A stretch of DNA of 64,000 nucleotides, from the NCBI RefSeq assembly GCF_016864555.1, contig NZ_CP044011.1, positions 4,297,501 through 4,361,500 on the forward strand. The letters run 5' to 3'. Of the stretch, positions 46,872 through 56,228 are shown piece by piece. The notes beneath the pieces were generated by a model. It was not told where the DNA came from. It saw only the letters and a list, made by a program, of their open reading frames with translations, and did not search any database. The DNA comes from Sinorhizobium sp. BG8. Lineage in GTDB: Bacteria > Pseudomonadota > Alphaproteobacteria > Rhizobiales > Rhizobiaceae. Every line of letters starts with the position of its first letter. Position 1 is the stretch's first letter. Made by a program: the position numbers and the translations under genes.

Positions 46872-49493
46872 ATGGCTTCACCCCGGTCTTCTCTCGACGA
46901 GTACAACCGCAAGCGTGATTTCTCGAAGACCAGGGAGCCGAAGGGCGAACCCAACCGCAAGGCCAACGGCGGGTTCCGCTATCTGGTCCAGAAGCACGAC
47001 GCGACGCGCCTCCACTACGATTTCCGCCTCGAATGGGACGGCGTCTTGAAGAGTTGGGCCGTGACGAAGGGTCCGAGCGTCAATCCGGACGACAAGCGCC
47101 TCGCAGTCCGCACGGAGGACCATCCGATGGCCTACGGCGACTTCGAGGGCACGATCCCCGAGAAGCAATATGGCGGCGGCACCGTGATGCTCTGGGACAC
47201 CGGGCGCTGGGATCCGGTCGGCGACCCCGACGAGGGACTGAAGGAAGGCAAGCTGAAGTTCCGGCTCCACGGCCGGCGCCTCACCGGCGGCTGGACGCTG
47301 GTCAGAATGCGTCCGCGGCAGGGCGAGAAGGGTGAGAACTGGCTGCTGATCAAGGAACAGGACGATGCAGCCATGGAGGACGGGGATGGCGTGCTCGAAG
47401 GCAACCTGACCAGCGTCGTCAGCGGCCGGACGATGGGCGAGATAGCCGAAGGCAAGGGCGAGCGGAAGAAAAGGGTCTGGCAATCGAGCACAAGTGCTGC
47501 GGAGAACGTGCGTCGCGGCGCCATCGCCCCGCGCAAGGACAGGGTTTCTGGCAAGGCCCGCGGCACCGGAGCGAAGCTGCCTGCCTTCATGCCCCCGCAG
47601 CTCGCCACACTCGTATCCACTCCTCCGGCAGGAGACGACTGGGTGGCGGAAGTGAAATTCGATGGCTACCGGCTGATGTCCTCGATTGCGGGAGGAAAAG
47701 CCGTCTGCTTCACGCGCACCGGCCTCGACTGGACCGAAAAGTTTGCCGACATTGCCGCAGCGCTTGCCGGGCTCAACTGCGAAAGCGCGCTGATCGACGG
47801 CGAAGCGGTGGCCGCGAACGACGAAGGCTCGACATTCTCCGCCCTCCAGAAAGCCCTGAAGCACGGTGGACGTATCGTACTCTACGCCTTCGACCTTCTC
47901 AGCCTCGATGGCGAGGATCTGACCGGAAGTCCGCTCGTGGAACGCAAGGACGCACTGCGCGACCTTCTCGCAGGGGGCGACGGGAGCATTGTCAAGTTCA
48001 GCGAGCATGTGCGCGGGCACGCCACCGACGTCTTTCGAAGCATGTGCCGGGCCGGGCAGGAAGGCATCATCGCCAAGCGCGCGGGCGACCCTTACCGCTC
48101 CGGGCGCGTCGGCAGCTGGCTCAAGGTCAAGTGCACGCGGCGGCAGGAGTTCGTGATCGGCGGCTATTCGCCGTCCGACAAGAAGAACCGGCCCTTTGCC
48201 TCCCTGCTTCTCGGCACGTTCGAAGGTGACAGGCTGGTCTACAGGGGCCGGGTCGGCACCGGCTTCGACGAGCGGACGATGGAGGAGCTTGCGGGATTGT
48301 TCGCGAAGAGGCGGCGCAAGGCTTCGCCCTTCGCGGCCGTTCCGCCCGAGTTTTCGCATGACGCCGTGTGGCTGAAGCCGGACCTCGTGACTGAGATCGA
48401 CTTCGCTGAATTTACCGATGACGGCCACATCCGGCACGGGTCGTTCGAGGGATTGCGAAGGGACAAGGAGGCGAGATCCGTGGTACTGGAGCAGGAAAAG
48501 AAAACCGCCGAAATCGTGGCTGATGCCACCAACACGGTGGAAGGGAAGTCATCAGGAGAGAAGGCCGCGGCAAAGAGGAAGGGCACGGACGTGACAGAGC
48601 GCAGCACCGGCGACCGCGTCGCCGGCATCGCCATCACCCATCCCGAGCGGGTCCTCTTCAAGGAAGAGAACATCCGCAAGATAGATCTTGCGCGCTACTA
48701 TTCCGCCGTGTCCGGGCGCCTGCTCGAACATGCCGGCGGCCACCCGGTCTCGCTGATCCGCTGCCCGGGCGGCGACATCGAACACTGCTTCTTCCAGAAG
48801 CATGCCAGCGACGGTTTCCCGGAAGAGATCGATCAGGTTGCGATCACCGAGTCCTCCGGCAAGACCGAGAACTACATGATGATAACGGACGAGAAGGGTC
48901 TGGTCGCGGCCGTGCAGATGGGCACGATGGAATTTCACATATGGGGCGCTTCGGCCGCCCGATTGGAAACGCCCGACCGCCTGGTCTTCGACCTCGACCC
49001 CGACGCGGGCATCGGATTTTCGGAAGTAAGGGCGGCCGCGCTCGAGCTTCGGGACGTGCTGGACGCCGTGGGGCTCAGGACCGTGCCGCTCCTGACCGGC
49101 GGCAAGGGCATACACGTGATCGTACCGCTGGCACCGAAGGCCGAATGGGAGGCGGTGAAGACCTTCGCCAAGGGTCTCGCCCAACGCCTCGCCGACGCCA
49201 GCCCCGATCGCTACGTCGCGACCATGTCAAAGGCCAAGCGCAAGGGAAGGATCTTCATCGACTGGCTGCGAAACGAGCGCGGCGCGACCGCCGTCGCCCC
49301 TTACTCTGTCCGCGCGCGCCGGGGCGCTCCGGTGGCGACACCCGTGACCTGGGAGGAGCTTGCCGACATCGAGGCCGCGAACGCCTTCGGCATGTCCGAG
49401 GTCCTCGCCCGCATCGAAAGCGCCGATCCATGGGCGCCCGCACGGAAATGGAAGCAATCCTTGACGGACGCGATGGTGAAGGCCGTCGGCTGA
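46872..49493 (+). CDS. ligD: Multifunctional end-joining DNA ligase LigD
   Basis: LigD (873 aa) has all three activities in the order phosphoesterase, ligase, polymerase. The 3'-phosphoesterase domain (about 1-190) has RLHYDFRLEWDGVLKSWAVT and the conserved EKQYGGGTVMLWDTG. The ATP-dependent ligase domain has its nucleotidyl Lys262 in EVKFDGYR, DGEAVAAND and the OB-fold. The C-terminal primase-polymerase domain (about 590-873) has FDLDPDAGIGF, with the catalytic Asp pair near residue 707. Ku and LigD together repair breaks without homology, probably most useful in stationary cells or spontaneous desiccation. It ends six bases before the ybgC stop, so the two genes are convergent. Confidence 0.95.
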   Translation: MASPRSSLDEYNRKRDFSKTREPKGEPNRKANGGFRYLVQKHDATRLHYDFRLEWDGVLKSWAVTKGPSVNPDDKRLAVRTEDHPMAYGDFEGTIPEKQYGGGTVMLWDTGRWDPVGDPDEGLKEGKLKFRLHGRRLTGGWTLVRMRPRQGEKGENWLLIKEQDDAAMEDGDGVLEGNLTSVVSGRTMGEIAEGKGERKKRVWQSSTSAAENVRRGAIAPRKDRVSGKARGTGAKLPAFMPPQLATLVSTPPAGDDWVAEVKFDGYRLMSSIAGGKAVCFTRTGLDWTEKFADIAAALAGLNCESALIDGEAVAANDEGSTFSALQKALKHGGRIVLYAFDLLSLDGEDLTGSPLVERKDALRDLLAGGDGSIVKFSEHVRGHATDVFRSMCRAGQEGIIAKRAGDPYRSGRVGSWLKVKCTRRQEFVIGGYSPSDKKNRPFASLLLGTFEGDRLVYRGRVGTGFDERTMEELAGLFAKRRRKASPFAAVPPEFSHDAVWLKPDLVTEIDFAEFTDDGHIRHGSFEGLRRDKEARSVVLEQEKKTAEIVADATNTVEGKSSGEKAAAKRKGTDVTERSTGDRVAGIAITHPERVLFKEENIRKIDLARYYSAVSGRLLEHAGGHPVSLIRCPGGDIEHCFFQKHASDGFPEEIDQVAITESSGKTENYMMITDEKGLVAAVQMGTMEFHIWGASAARLETPDRLVFDLDPDAGIGFSEVRAAALELRDVLDAVGLRTVPLLTGGKGIHVIVPLAPKAEWEAVKTFAKGLAQRLADASPDRYVATMSKAKRKGRIFIDWLRNERGATAVAPYSVRARRGAPVATPVTWEELADIEAANAFGMSEVLARIESADPWAPARKWKQSLTDAMVKAVG

Positions 49494-49498
49494 TAGAT

Positions 49499-49963
49499 TT
49501 AGGCGTCGGCGGGACGGGCAGCACCGAGGAATTGTGCCGCCAGCCCTTCCGGTAGCCGGCGGGGCCGCCCCCTGGCATTGATGACCGCGATGATCACCTT
49601 GGCTGCAATCAGCATCTGTTCGCCGCGGCGGACTTCCTGCGAGAGCACCATCTTGGCGCCGCCCGCCTTTTCCGTGTGCGTGACGATCGTCAGGATGTCG
49701 TCCATGCGCGCGGGTGCCTTGAAGTCGATCTCCATGCGGTGAACCACGAAGGCCAGCCCTTCCGTGTCACCGTCGATGACGAGTGCCCCCTGCTCCACTC
49801 CAAGAAGCCTGAGATAGTCAGTCCGCCCGCGCTCCATGAAGTGCAAGTAGCGGGCATGGTAGACGACGCCGGAAAAGTCGGTGTCCTCGTAGTAGACCCG
49901 TTGGACCAGCCTGTGTCCGCCATTCGTCAGTTCGCCCGAAAGGGCATGGTTCAGCTCTGCCAT
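49499..49963 (-). CDS. ybgC: YbgC-type acyl-CoA thioesterase
   Basis: This 154-residue hotdog-fold thioesterase has the 4-hydroxybenzoyl-CoA-type signature YYEDTDFSGVVYHARYLHFM, containing the active-site Asp, then LGVEQGALV and FVVHRMEIDFKAPARMDD. In gammaproteobacteria ybgC opens the tol-pal operon. Here it is 4 kb from tolQ, with ku and ligD in between. It is divergent from sqdB. The substrate is probably a medium- or long-chain acyl thioester near the membrane. Confidence 0.9.
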   Translation of the reverse strand: MAELNHALSGELTNGGHRLVQRVYYEDTDFSGVVYHARYLHFMERGRTDYLRLLGVEQGALVIDGDTEGLAFVVHRMEIDFKAPARMDDILTIVTHTEKAGGAKMVLSQEVRRGEQMLIAAKVIIAVINARGRPRRLPEGLAAQFLGAARPADA

Positions 49964-50089
49964 CGCTCAACTCGCCGGATCGCTCATTCGTTCGCCTCTG
50001 TGGAGGAAAGGGCACGCAATTGCAAGGTTAGCACGCGTGTCACAATTGCCGCCTATCACCGTTGCATTCGTAGATCTCAGGGGATTCGG

Positions 50090-51322
50090 ATGGCCTCGAC
50101 GATGAAGATTGCAGTACTCGGCGGTGACGGTTTCGTCGGCTGGCCAACCTCTCTCCACCTTTCCAGCGCAGGCCACGACATCCACATTCTCGACAATCTC
50201 TCGCGCCGCTGGATCGATACGGAACTGGGGGTCCAGTCGTTGACGCCGATGGACTCGATACAGGAGCGCACCCGCATCTGGCACGAGCAGACGGGTCGAA
50301 GGATCCGCTTCCACCTGATCGACCTAGCGCGAGACTATGAACTCCTGAAGAACTGGCTGGCGGCCGAGCGCCCCGACGCAATTGTCCACTTCGCCGAACA
50401 GCGTGCCGCGCCCTATTCGATGAAGAGCGACCGCCACAAGAACTACACGGTCAACAACAACGTCAATGCCACGCACAACCTGTTGAACGCCATGGTCGAG
50501 ACGGGTCTGGACGCGCATCTCGTTCACCTCGGAACGATGGGAGTCTACGGCTATTCGACAGTTGGCGCAGCCATTCCGGAGGGTTACCTGCCGGTCGGCA
50601 TAGAGACGATCAGCGGCGGAACGGCGAGGCAGGAGATCCTCTATCCCTCCAACCCGGGTTCGATCTACCACATGACCAAGTGCCTGGATCAGCTGCTCTT
50701 CCAGTTCTACGCGAAGAACGACGGCCTGCGGATAACCGACCTACACCAGGGGATCGTGTGGGGCACGCATACGCGCGATACTGCTGTTCATCCGCAGCTG
50801 ATCAACAGGTTCGACTACGACGGCGACTACGGGACGGTTCTCAACCGCTTCCTCATCCAGGCAGCGATAGGCTACCCGCTGACGGTGCATGGCACGGGCG
50901 GCCAGACGCGGGCGTTCATTCACATCCAGGATTCCGTGCGCTGCATCCAACTGGCGCTCGACAATCCGCCCGCGCGCGACTCCCGCGTCGAGATCTTCAA
51001 CCAGATGACCGAAACGCACCGAATCCGCGACCTTGCGAAGCTCGTTTCCGGGATGACCGGAGCGGACATCGCCTGGCTTCCCAACCCGCGCAAGGAAGCG
51101 CCCGAGAACGAACTCGTGGTCGAGAGCGCCAAGTTCCGCGAGCTGGGGCTCGCTCCGACGCGTCTCGCAAACGGTCTCCTGTCCGAGATCGTCGATGTCG
51201 CCCGCAAGTTCGCCTATCGCGTGGACCGCTCGCGCGTTCCCGCAGTCTCGGCCTGGACGCGCGATCTGGCGCCGCTGATCAACGCGGATCCCGAAGGGCG
51301 TAGGCTGAAATCCGTGTCATGA
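50090..51322 (+). CDS. sqdB: UDP-sulfoquinovose synthase
   Basis: SqdB (410 aa) makes UDP-sulfoquinovose from UDP-glucose and sulfite, the committed step to the sulfolipid SQDG. It is an extended SDR: the NAD-binding loop KIAVLGGDGFVGWPTSLHLS, then NLSRRWIDTELGVQSLTPM, the catalytic Thr/Tyr region HLGTMGVYGYS and SIYHMTKCLD (YxxxK). The product-specific WGTHTRDTAVHPQLINRFDY follows. ATG 50090 has a GGGGATT site. It heads the overlapping operon sqdB-sqdD-sqdC, known from Sinorhizobium and Rhodobacter. A phosphate-limitation (PHO) box would be expected, but I see no convincing one. Confidence 0.95.
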   Translation: MASTMKIAVLGGDGFVGWPTSLHLSSAGHDIHILDNLSRRWIDTELGVQSLTPMDSIQERTRIWHEQTGRRIRFHLIDLARDYELLKNWLAAERPDAIVHFAEQRAAPYSMKSDRHKNYTVNNNVNATHNLLNAMVETGLDAHLVHLGTMGVYGYSTVGAAIPEGYLPVGIETISGGTARQEILYPSNPGSIYHMTKCLDQLLFQFYAKNDGLRITDLHQGIVWGTHTRDTAVHPQLINRFDYDGDYGTVLNRFLIQAAIGYPLTVHGTGGQTRAFIHIQDSVRCIQLALDNPPARDSRVEIFNQMTETHRIRDLAKLVSGMTGADIAWLPNPRKEAPENELVVESAKFRELGLAPTRLANGLLSEIVDVARKFAYRVDRSRVPAVSAWTRDLAPLINADPEGRRLKSVS

Positions 51323-52176
51323 CGGCCGACCCCGATCAGGGCCTTCGACGTCAGGGCACCGCGGGGTCGCGGGTCGCCTATGTCACGCTGGTCACGAACG
51401 ACGACTACGCCCGCGGCGCAACCGCCCTCGCCCGATCACTCAGGAGGACGGGCACGCGCGCCGACCTCGTGGCAATCCATACGCCCGCCCTCGCGCGCAA
51501 CTGCGTTCGCTCCCTTGCGGGCGAAGGCTGGAGACTGGTGGAAGCCGATCACCTGCCCCTGTCCGACGGTTTCAACCAGCGTCACGCCCGCGGTGAGATC
51601 CACCGCGACGCGCCCTTCACGAAGGGAGTAAAGCCCGAATTCCACACGCCGCTCGACAACTTCATCAAGCTGCGGCTGTGGCAGCTGATCGACTACGAGA
51701 CCTGCATCTTCCTCGATGCCGACACGCTCGTTCTGCGCAGTATCGACAAGCTCTTTTCCTACCCCGAGTTCTCGGCGGCACCGAATGTCTACGAGAACCT
51801 TGCGGATTTCCGGAGACTGAATTCCGGCGTCTTCGTCGCACGGCCGTCGCTTGCCACCTTTGAGGCGATGCTTGCGAGGCTCGACCAGCCCGAAGCTTTC
51901 TGGCGCCGCACCGACCAGACCTTCCTCGAGGCCTTCTTCCCGGATTGGCATGGCCTGCCGGTCTACATGAACATGCTGCAATACGTGTGGTTCACCATGC
52001 CGGAGCTTTGGGACTGGAAGAGTATCCACGTCCTTCACTACCAGTACGAAAAGCCCTGGCAGGACGGTCATGCGAAAGCGGAGAGACTGATGCCGCTGAT
52101 CGCGCTGTGGCGCGCCTTCCACGATGGAACCCCGATACCGGATATCGGCGGGCTTGCAGGCCCTCGGCGGACATGA
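51319..52176 (+). CDS. sqdD: Sulfolipid glycosyltransferase SqdD (glycogenin-like)
   Basis: SqdD (285 aa) is a family-8 glycosyltransferase-like protein. The DxD-type metal motif is in CIFLDADTLVLRSIDKLFSY (about residue 130). The N-terminal nucleotide-sugar fold (VAYVTLVTNDDYARGATALA) and the acceptor-side NSGVFVARPS fit glycogenin relatives. In the sqdBDC cluster its gene is needed for SQDG formation, and it is thought to transfer sulfoquinovose to diacylglycerol. It overlaps sqdB by the ATGA at 51319 and sqdC by the ATGA at 52173, so translation is coupled. The exact step is inferred from the cluster. Confidence 0.88.
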   Translation: MTADPDQGLRRQGTAGSRVAYVTLVTNDDYARGATALARSLRRTGTRADLVAIHTPALARNCVRSLAGEGWRLVEADHLPLSDGFNQRHARGEIHRDAPFTKGVKPEFHTPLDNFIKLRLWQLIDYETCIFLDADTLVLRSIDKLFSYPEFSAAPNVYENLADFRRLNSGVFVARPSLATFEAMLARLDQPEAFWRRTDQTFLEAFFPDWHGLPVYMNMLQYVWFTMPELWDWKSIHVLHYQYEKPWQDGHAKAERLMPLIALWRAFHDGTPIPDIGGLAGPRRT

Positions 52177-53075
52177 CGCGCGTGCTCGTCTCGGGTGGAT
52201 CCGGCTATGTCGGCCGGTTCATCGTCGAGCATCTGGCGGCGCATGGGTACAAGGTGACCTCTGCCGGGCGTACGCCCGCCTCTTCAGGACATTTCACGGG
52301 CGATGTCGCTTACGTCCCCCTCCACCTCGATCCGGACCTGGACCAAAGCCATGCGTTTCATGACGTCGACTGCTTCGTGCACGCCGGCTTCGCGCACATT
52401 CCCGGAAAGTACCGCGGCGGAGAGGGTGACGATCCCGAAGCCTTCCGGCGCGCCAATCTCGAGGGCTCGGTCAGGCTCTTCGAACAGGCACTGCGCGCCG
52501 GCGTTCGCCGTTGCGTCTTCCTGTCGAGCCGAGCGGTCTATGGTCGGCAGGCAGCGGGCATCGCTTTGACGGAAGACATGACCCCGCAGCCGGATACGCT
52601 TTACGGCAGCGTGAAGCTCGACGCGGAACGCAGTCTCCACGCTTTGAGCGGGCGCGGCTTCGCGACGGCGAGCCTGCGCGTGACCGGCGTCTACGGGCAG
52701 GCAGCCCCCGGATCCCGGCACAAGTGGGAGACGCTCATTTCCGACTATCTCGCAGGACGGCCGGTGGCGGCACGGGCAGGAACCGAGGTCCACGGCGCTG
52801 ACGTAGCTGAGGCCGTCAGGCTGATGCTCGGGACTGACGCAGCACGGATCAGCGACGAGAGCTTCAACGTCTCCGACATCCTTGTCGACACCCGGGCGAT
52901 CCTCGCGCCCGTGATGAAAGAGAGCGCCAGTCTCCAAGCCTTGCCGCCTCGTGCCGATGGACAGGGAGTGAACGTCATGTCGACGGACAAGATCCGCACT
53001 CTCGGCTGGGCGCCGGGCGGGTGGCCGCGGTTCGAGGAGTACGCGCGGGATCTGGCAGCGCGCTTTCGGGCATAG
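52173..53075 (+). CDS. sqdC: SqdC, sulfolipid-cluster epimerase/dehydratase-like protein
   Basis: This 300-residue member of the extended short-chain dehydrogenase family has the Rossmann loop RVLVSGGSGYVGRFIVEHLA, a catalytic Ser/Tyr pair in CVFLSSRAVYG and TLYGSVKLDAERSLHAL (YxxxK), and a C-terminal GWAPGGWPRFEEYARDLAA. In Rhodobacter and Sinorhizobium sqdC is the third gene of the operon; its enzymatic role is not settled. It overlaps sqdD by four bases. It is convergent with the metallophosphoesterase gene. Confidence 0.85.
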   Translation: MTRVLVSGGSGYVGRFIVEHLAAHGYKVTSAGRTPASSGHFTGDVAYVPLHLDPDLDQSHAFHDVDCFVHAGFAHIPGKYRGGEGDDPEAFRRANLEGSVRLFEQALRAGVRRCVFLSSRAVYGRQAAGIALTEDMTPQPDTLYGSVKLDAERSLHALSGRGFATASLRVTGVYGQAAPGSRHKWETLISDYLAGRPVAARAGTEVHGADVAEAVRLMLGTDAARISDESFNVSDILVDTRAILAPVMKESASLQALPPRADGQGVNVMSTDKIRTLGWAPGGWPRFEEYARDLAARFRA

Positions 53076-53145
53076 CGCCGCGTAGGTCAGGGTGCTCCAC
53101 CTGGCCGCCGCTCACGTGCGATCGACGGCGCGTGCGCCTTGGTAA

Positions 53146-54069
53146 TTATGCGGATGGAGCGGGCGGATATCCCAGCTCGATGATGGTGATCTCCGGCGGC
53201 GAACCGAAGCGGACCGGCGCGATGGAGCAACCGAGGCCACCTGAAATCACGATGTCGCGGCCTTCTTCCTGCACATGGCCATAGACATAGCGATTACCGT
53301 AGCGCGAGGGCACGACAGGCGCATAACCGAAGATCCTGACCTGCCCGCCATGCGTATGCCCGGAGAGCGTCACAGACACGCGGGAGGGAACCTGGGGAAA
53401 AATATCCGGTTCGTGGGCAAGCAGGACGACCGGGTCGTCGTCTTCCACCTGGGCCAGCGTCCCGTGGAGATCGTCGAGCCCCTGGAAGGAGGCACGCTGC
53501 CATTGCGAACTCGGCCGCAGCGCGACCTGGTCCTCGAGGCCTGCGATCCAGAAGCCGCGCCCGTCCTTCTCAAACCGAGCGGCACGATTGGAATAGACGT
53601 CGATCCCGACGTCTCGCAGCGCCCTGTGGGCGACCGTCTCGCCGCCGCCGGCGGCTTGTGCGTCCGGATCTTCCCACCAGTCGTGATTGCCCAGGACGGC
53701 ATGGACGCCGAGAGGTGCCTTCAGCGCCTGGAGGCACTTTGCCCATTCCGGCGCCGTGACGGTGCCGACGGCCCCGCGCATGCTCGAGGTGAAATCGCCG
53801 AGCAGGACGATCATGTCTCCCGAAAGGGCATTCGCGCGGGCAACGATGCCGTCAATGCGGGACGTCGTCATCCAGGGCTTGCAGGCGTGGATATCGGCAA
53901 GCGCCACGATCCGAAGCCGGAGACCGTCAGGCCAGTTGGCCGGACGGATGCGATAGTTGGCAATGCGCAGACGGCCCATCGGCTCGAAGCCCACGGCGTA
54001 GCTCCCGGTCGCAATCCCCGAAAGCAGCAGGCCGCCAAGCGTCTTCAACAGTCCGCGTCGCGTCACCAC
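53146..54069 (-). CDS. Tat-exported metallophosphoesterase
   Basis: This 307-residue protein begins with a Tat signal (TRRGLLKTLGGLLLSG). The calcineurin-like phosphoesterase motifs appear in order: ALADIHACKPW (DxH), VLLGDFTS, VLGNHDWWEDP, LLAHEPD and LSGHTHGGQVRIFG. Relatives are the YkuE-like phosphoesterases, which release lipids or UDP-sugars; the substrate is unknown. It starts with GTG immediately after the ruvB TGA (base 54069 versus 54070), so it is coupled to the ruv genes. Its end is convergent with sqdC. Confidence 0.85.
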   Translation of the reverse strand: MVTRRGLLKTLGGLLLSGIATGSYAVGFEPMGRLRIANYRIRPANWPDGLRLRIVALADIHACKPWMTTSRIDGIVARANALSGDMIVLLGDFTSSMRGAVGTVTAPEWAKCLQALKAPLGVHAVLGNHDWWEDPDAQAAGGGETVAHRALRDVGIDVYSNRAARFEKDGRGFWIAGLEDQVALRPSSQWQRASFQGLDDLHGTLAQVEDDDPVVLLAHEPDIFPQVPSRVSVTLSGHTHGGQVRIFGYAPVVPSRYGNRYVYGHVQEEGRDIVISGGLGCSIAPVRFGSPPEITIIELGYPPAPSA

Positions 54070-55110
54070 TCAATCGTCCTCCGTAAACAGCCGGAATTGC
54101 GAAGCCTCGAGATCCTTGGGGACTGCCAGCCCGAGATGCTTCCAGGCATTGGCCGTCAGCACGCGCCCGCGCGGCGTACGCTGGATGAAGCCCTGCTGGA
54201 TCATGTACGGTTCTATGATGTCCTCGATCGCGTCCCTGGGCTCCGAGAGGCCGGCCGCGATCGTCTCAATACCGACCGGCCCGCCGCCAAAATTGTGCGC
54301 GATCATCGAAAGGTAGCGCCGGTCAAGCTGGTCGAGACCCATATTGTCGACAAGGAGGCGCGTCAGTGCTTCGTCGGCGATCTCCTTGGTGACGGCCTCG
54401 GCGTTGGCCACTTCCGCGAAGTCTCTCACCCGCCGCAGCAGACGGCCTGCGATCCGCGGCGTCCCGCGGGCGCGGCGCGCGATCTCGCGGGCGCCGCCAT
54501 CGGTCATGCCGAGCCCCATCAGCCGCGCCCCGCGCCGCACGATCAGTTCCAGTTCCTCGACCGTATAGAAATTGAGCCGCACCGGAATACCGAAGCGATC
54601 ACGCAGCGGCGTCGTCAACAGGCCCAGCCGGGTGGTCGCCGCGACGAGCGTGAACTTCGAAAGGTCGATCTTGACCGAACGCGCCGCCGGTCCCTCGCCG
54701 ATGATGAGGTCGAGCTGGAAATCCTCCATCGCCGGGTAGAGGATCTCTTCCACCGCCGGATTGAGCCGGTGGATCTCGTCGATGAAGAGCACGTCCCGCT
54801 CTTCGAGATTGGTCAGAAGCGCCGCGAGATCCCCCGCCTTTGCGATAACCGGGCCGGAGGTCGAGCGGAAATTGACCCCGAGTTCCTTCGCCATGATCTG
54901 CGCAAGCGTCGTCTTGCCGAGGCCGGGCGGCCCGACGAACAGCACATGGTCCAGCGCCTCGCCGCGATTCTTGGCCGCCTCGATGAAGATCTTCAGGTTC
55001 GCTCGTGCTTCCGCCTGGCCGGTAAAGTCGTCGAGCGTCTGCGGCCGCAGCGTCGCGTCGACATCTTCGCCTCGCTTGTCGGAAGAAATGAGCCGTGCGG
55101 CTTCGGTCAT
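54070..55110 (-). CDS. ruvB: Holliday junction branch migration ATPase RuvB
   Basis: RuvB (346 aa) is the AAA+ motor that drives branch migration with RuvA. Key motifs are [20 protein letters not shown] (Walker A, about residue 60), [20 protein letters not shown] (Walker B), sensor 1 [12 protein letters not shown] and the winged-helix [18 protein letters not shown]. The length fits. The ATG at 55110 overlaps the stop of a PIN-toxin remnant as ATGA. It is followed at once by the metallophosphoesterase gene. ruvC, ruvA and ruvB are on one strand, but ruvA and ruvB are separated by the remnant. Confidence 0.95.
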   Translation of the reverse strand: MTEAARLISSDKRGEDVDATLRPQTLDDFTGQAEARANLKIFIEAAKNRGEALDHVLFVGPPGLGKTTLAQIMAKELGVNFRSTSGPVIAKAGDLAALLTNLEERDVLFIDEIHRLNPAVEEILYPAMEDFQLDLIIGEGPAARSVKIDLSKFTLVAATTRLGLLTTPLRDRFGIPVRLNFYTVEELELIVRRGARLMGLGMTDGGAREIARRARGTPRIAGRLLRRVRDFAEVANAEAVTKEIADEALTRLLVDNMGLDQLDRRYLSMIAHNFGGGPVGIETIAAGLSEPRDAIEDIIEPYMIQQGFIQRTPRGRVLTANAWKHLGLAVPKDLEASQFRLFTEDD

Positions 55111-55469
55111 GTCAGAAGTTCCATTCCGGGGATGCGGTCTGCCGTTTTGGCATCAAAAGTTCTGGTGGTCGTGTAGCTGGCGTCATGGTTTCGAAGGGTC
55201 ATGAATATTTTCGCAAATTCCACGTCCGAACGTTTCGTTTCCGCCAGCGCCTGCAATACGAGCGGCCCATTCTCGAACCGGATGTCCTGACTGTCCGGCA
55301 AGTCCGATATGCCTATCATGACCTAGCCTGTCGTCAGCAGCGTGACGCGATCGACATGGCCAGGGCCAATTTCCGGCGGTTGCTCCAGCAATGCCACGAC
55401 CCCTGCGCTCTGTTCTTCGTCATATTTCAAGAGAAGACGCAAGAGATTGCGGGTGTCGAGTCCGATCAT
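55107..55469 (-). pseudogene. Decayed PIN-domain (VapC-like) toxin gene between ruvA and ruvB
   Basis: Two frames make up an interrupted VapC. The first (55469 to 55323) starts MIGLDTRNLLRLLLKYDEEQ and continues SAGVVALLEQPPEIGPGHVD, the N-terminal PIN signature, then ends in a TAG. The second (55319 to 55107) contains VLQALAETKRSDVEFAKIF, then [20 protein letters not shown], the C-terminal PIN signature with its final Asp. The middle of the domain (about 25-30 residues, including the central acidic Glu) is missing, so no active toxin can form. No antitoxin gene is seen. The second frame still overlaps the ruvB start by ATGA. Confidence 0.65.
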
Positions 55470-55520
55470 TTCCAACTCGCAGATGATCGATAGTAAGGAA
55501 TCATGCCGTAAACAAGGACA

Positions 55521-56138
55521 TCACCGCGACAGCTCCTTCAGGCCCAGCCGGATCAGCTTGGCGCTGTCGGCTCCCTCGCCGCCGTTCTTCAGGGCGGCGG
55601 CGACAGCGTTGGCCGCCTGATCGCGCGAATAGCCGAGGTTGGTGAGTGCCGAGACGGCATCCGCCACGGGTGCCGGCGCGACCCCTTCTCCGAGTTCCTG
55701 CTTGAGGCCGATCGACGCCCCGGCATCGCCGGCAAAGGCGGGCGCCTTGTTCTTCAGCTCCGTGACGATGCGCACGGCGACTTTCGGTCCGACCCCCGGC
55801 GCGCGCGAGACGGATGTCTTGTCCTGCAGCGCGATCGCGTTGGCGAGCTCGCCCGGCGTGAGTGTCGACAGGACGGCGAGCGCGACCTTCGAACCCACGC
55901 CCTGCACGCTCTGCAGAAGCCGGAACCATTCGCGCTCGAGCGCCGTCATGAACCCGAAGAGCTTGAGCTGGTCCTCGCGCACATAGGTCTCGATGAAGAG
56001 CACTGCCGCCTCCCCAGCGGAACCCAGCTTCGATAGGGTTCGCGCGGAGCAGAAAGCGACGTAGCCGACGCCATGCACATCGAGCACAACGTGATCCTCG
56101 CCGATCTCGTCGATCGTCCCTTTCAGCTTGCCGATCAT
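55521..56138 (-). CDS. ruvA: Holliday junction branch migration protein RuvA
   Basis: RuvA (205 aa) clamps the four-way junction. The N-terminal OB-fold starts [20 protein letters not shown], and the two helix-hairpin-helix motifs are visible in [17 protein letters not shown] and [20 protein letters not shown]. The C-terminal domain III ([20 protein letters not shown]) binds RuvB. It lies downstream of ruvC with a 90-base gap. Confidence 0.95.
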   Translation of the reverse strand: MIGKLKGTIDEIGEDHVVLDVHGVGYVAFCSARTLSKLGSAGEAAVLFIETYVREDQLKLFGFMTALEREWFRLLQSVQGVGSKVALAVLSTLTPGELANAIALQDKTSVSRAPGVGPKVAVRIVTELKNKAPAFAGDAGASIGLKQELGEGVAPAPVADAVSALTNLGYSRDQAANAVAAALKNGGEGADSAKLIRLGLKELSR

Positions 56139-56228
56139 TGGATATCTCGCATCTTGGGTAGGTCTCCGGCGTGATCAGTCAACGGTAGGAAAATACGATT
56201 GGCACCAAAGGGCACATCAGGAACAAAC

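Noticed and set aside
49964-50089. A PHO box upstream of sqdB.
   Set aside because: No pair of CTGTCAT-like repeats with an 11-base period is present; isolated TCAC steps are not enough.
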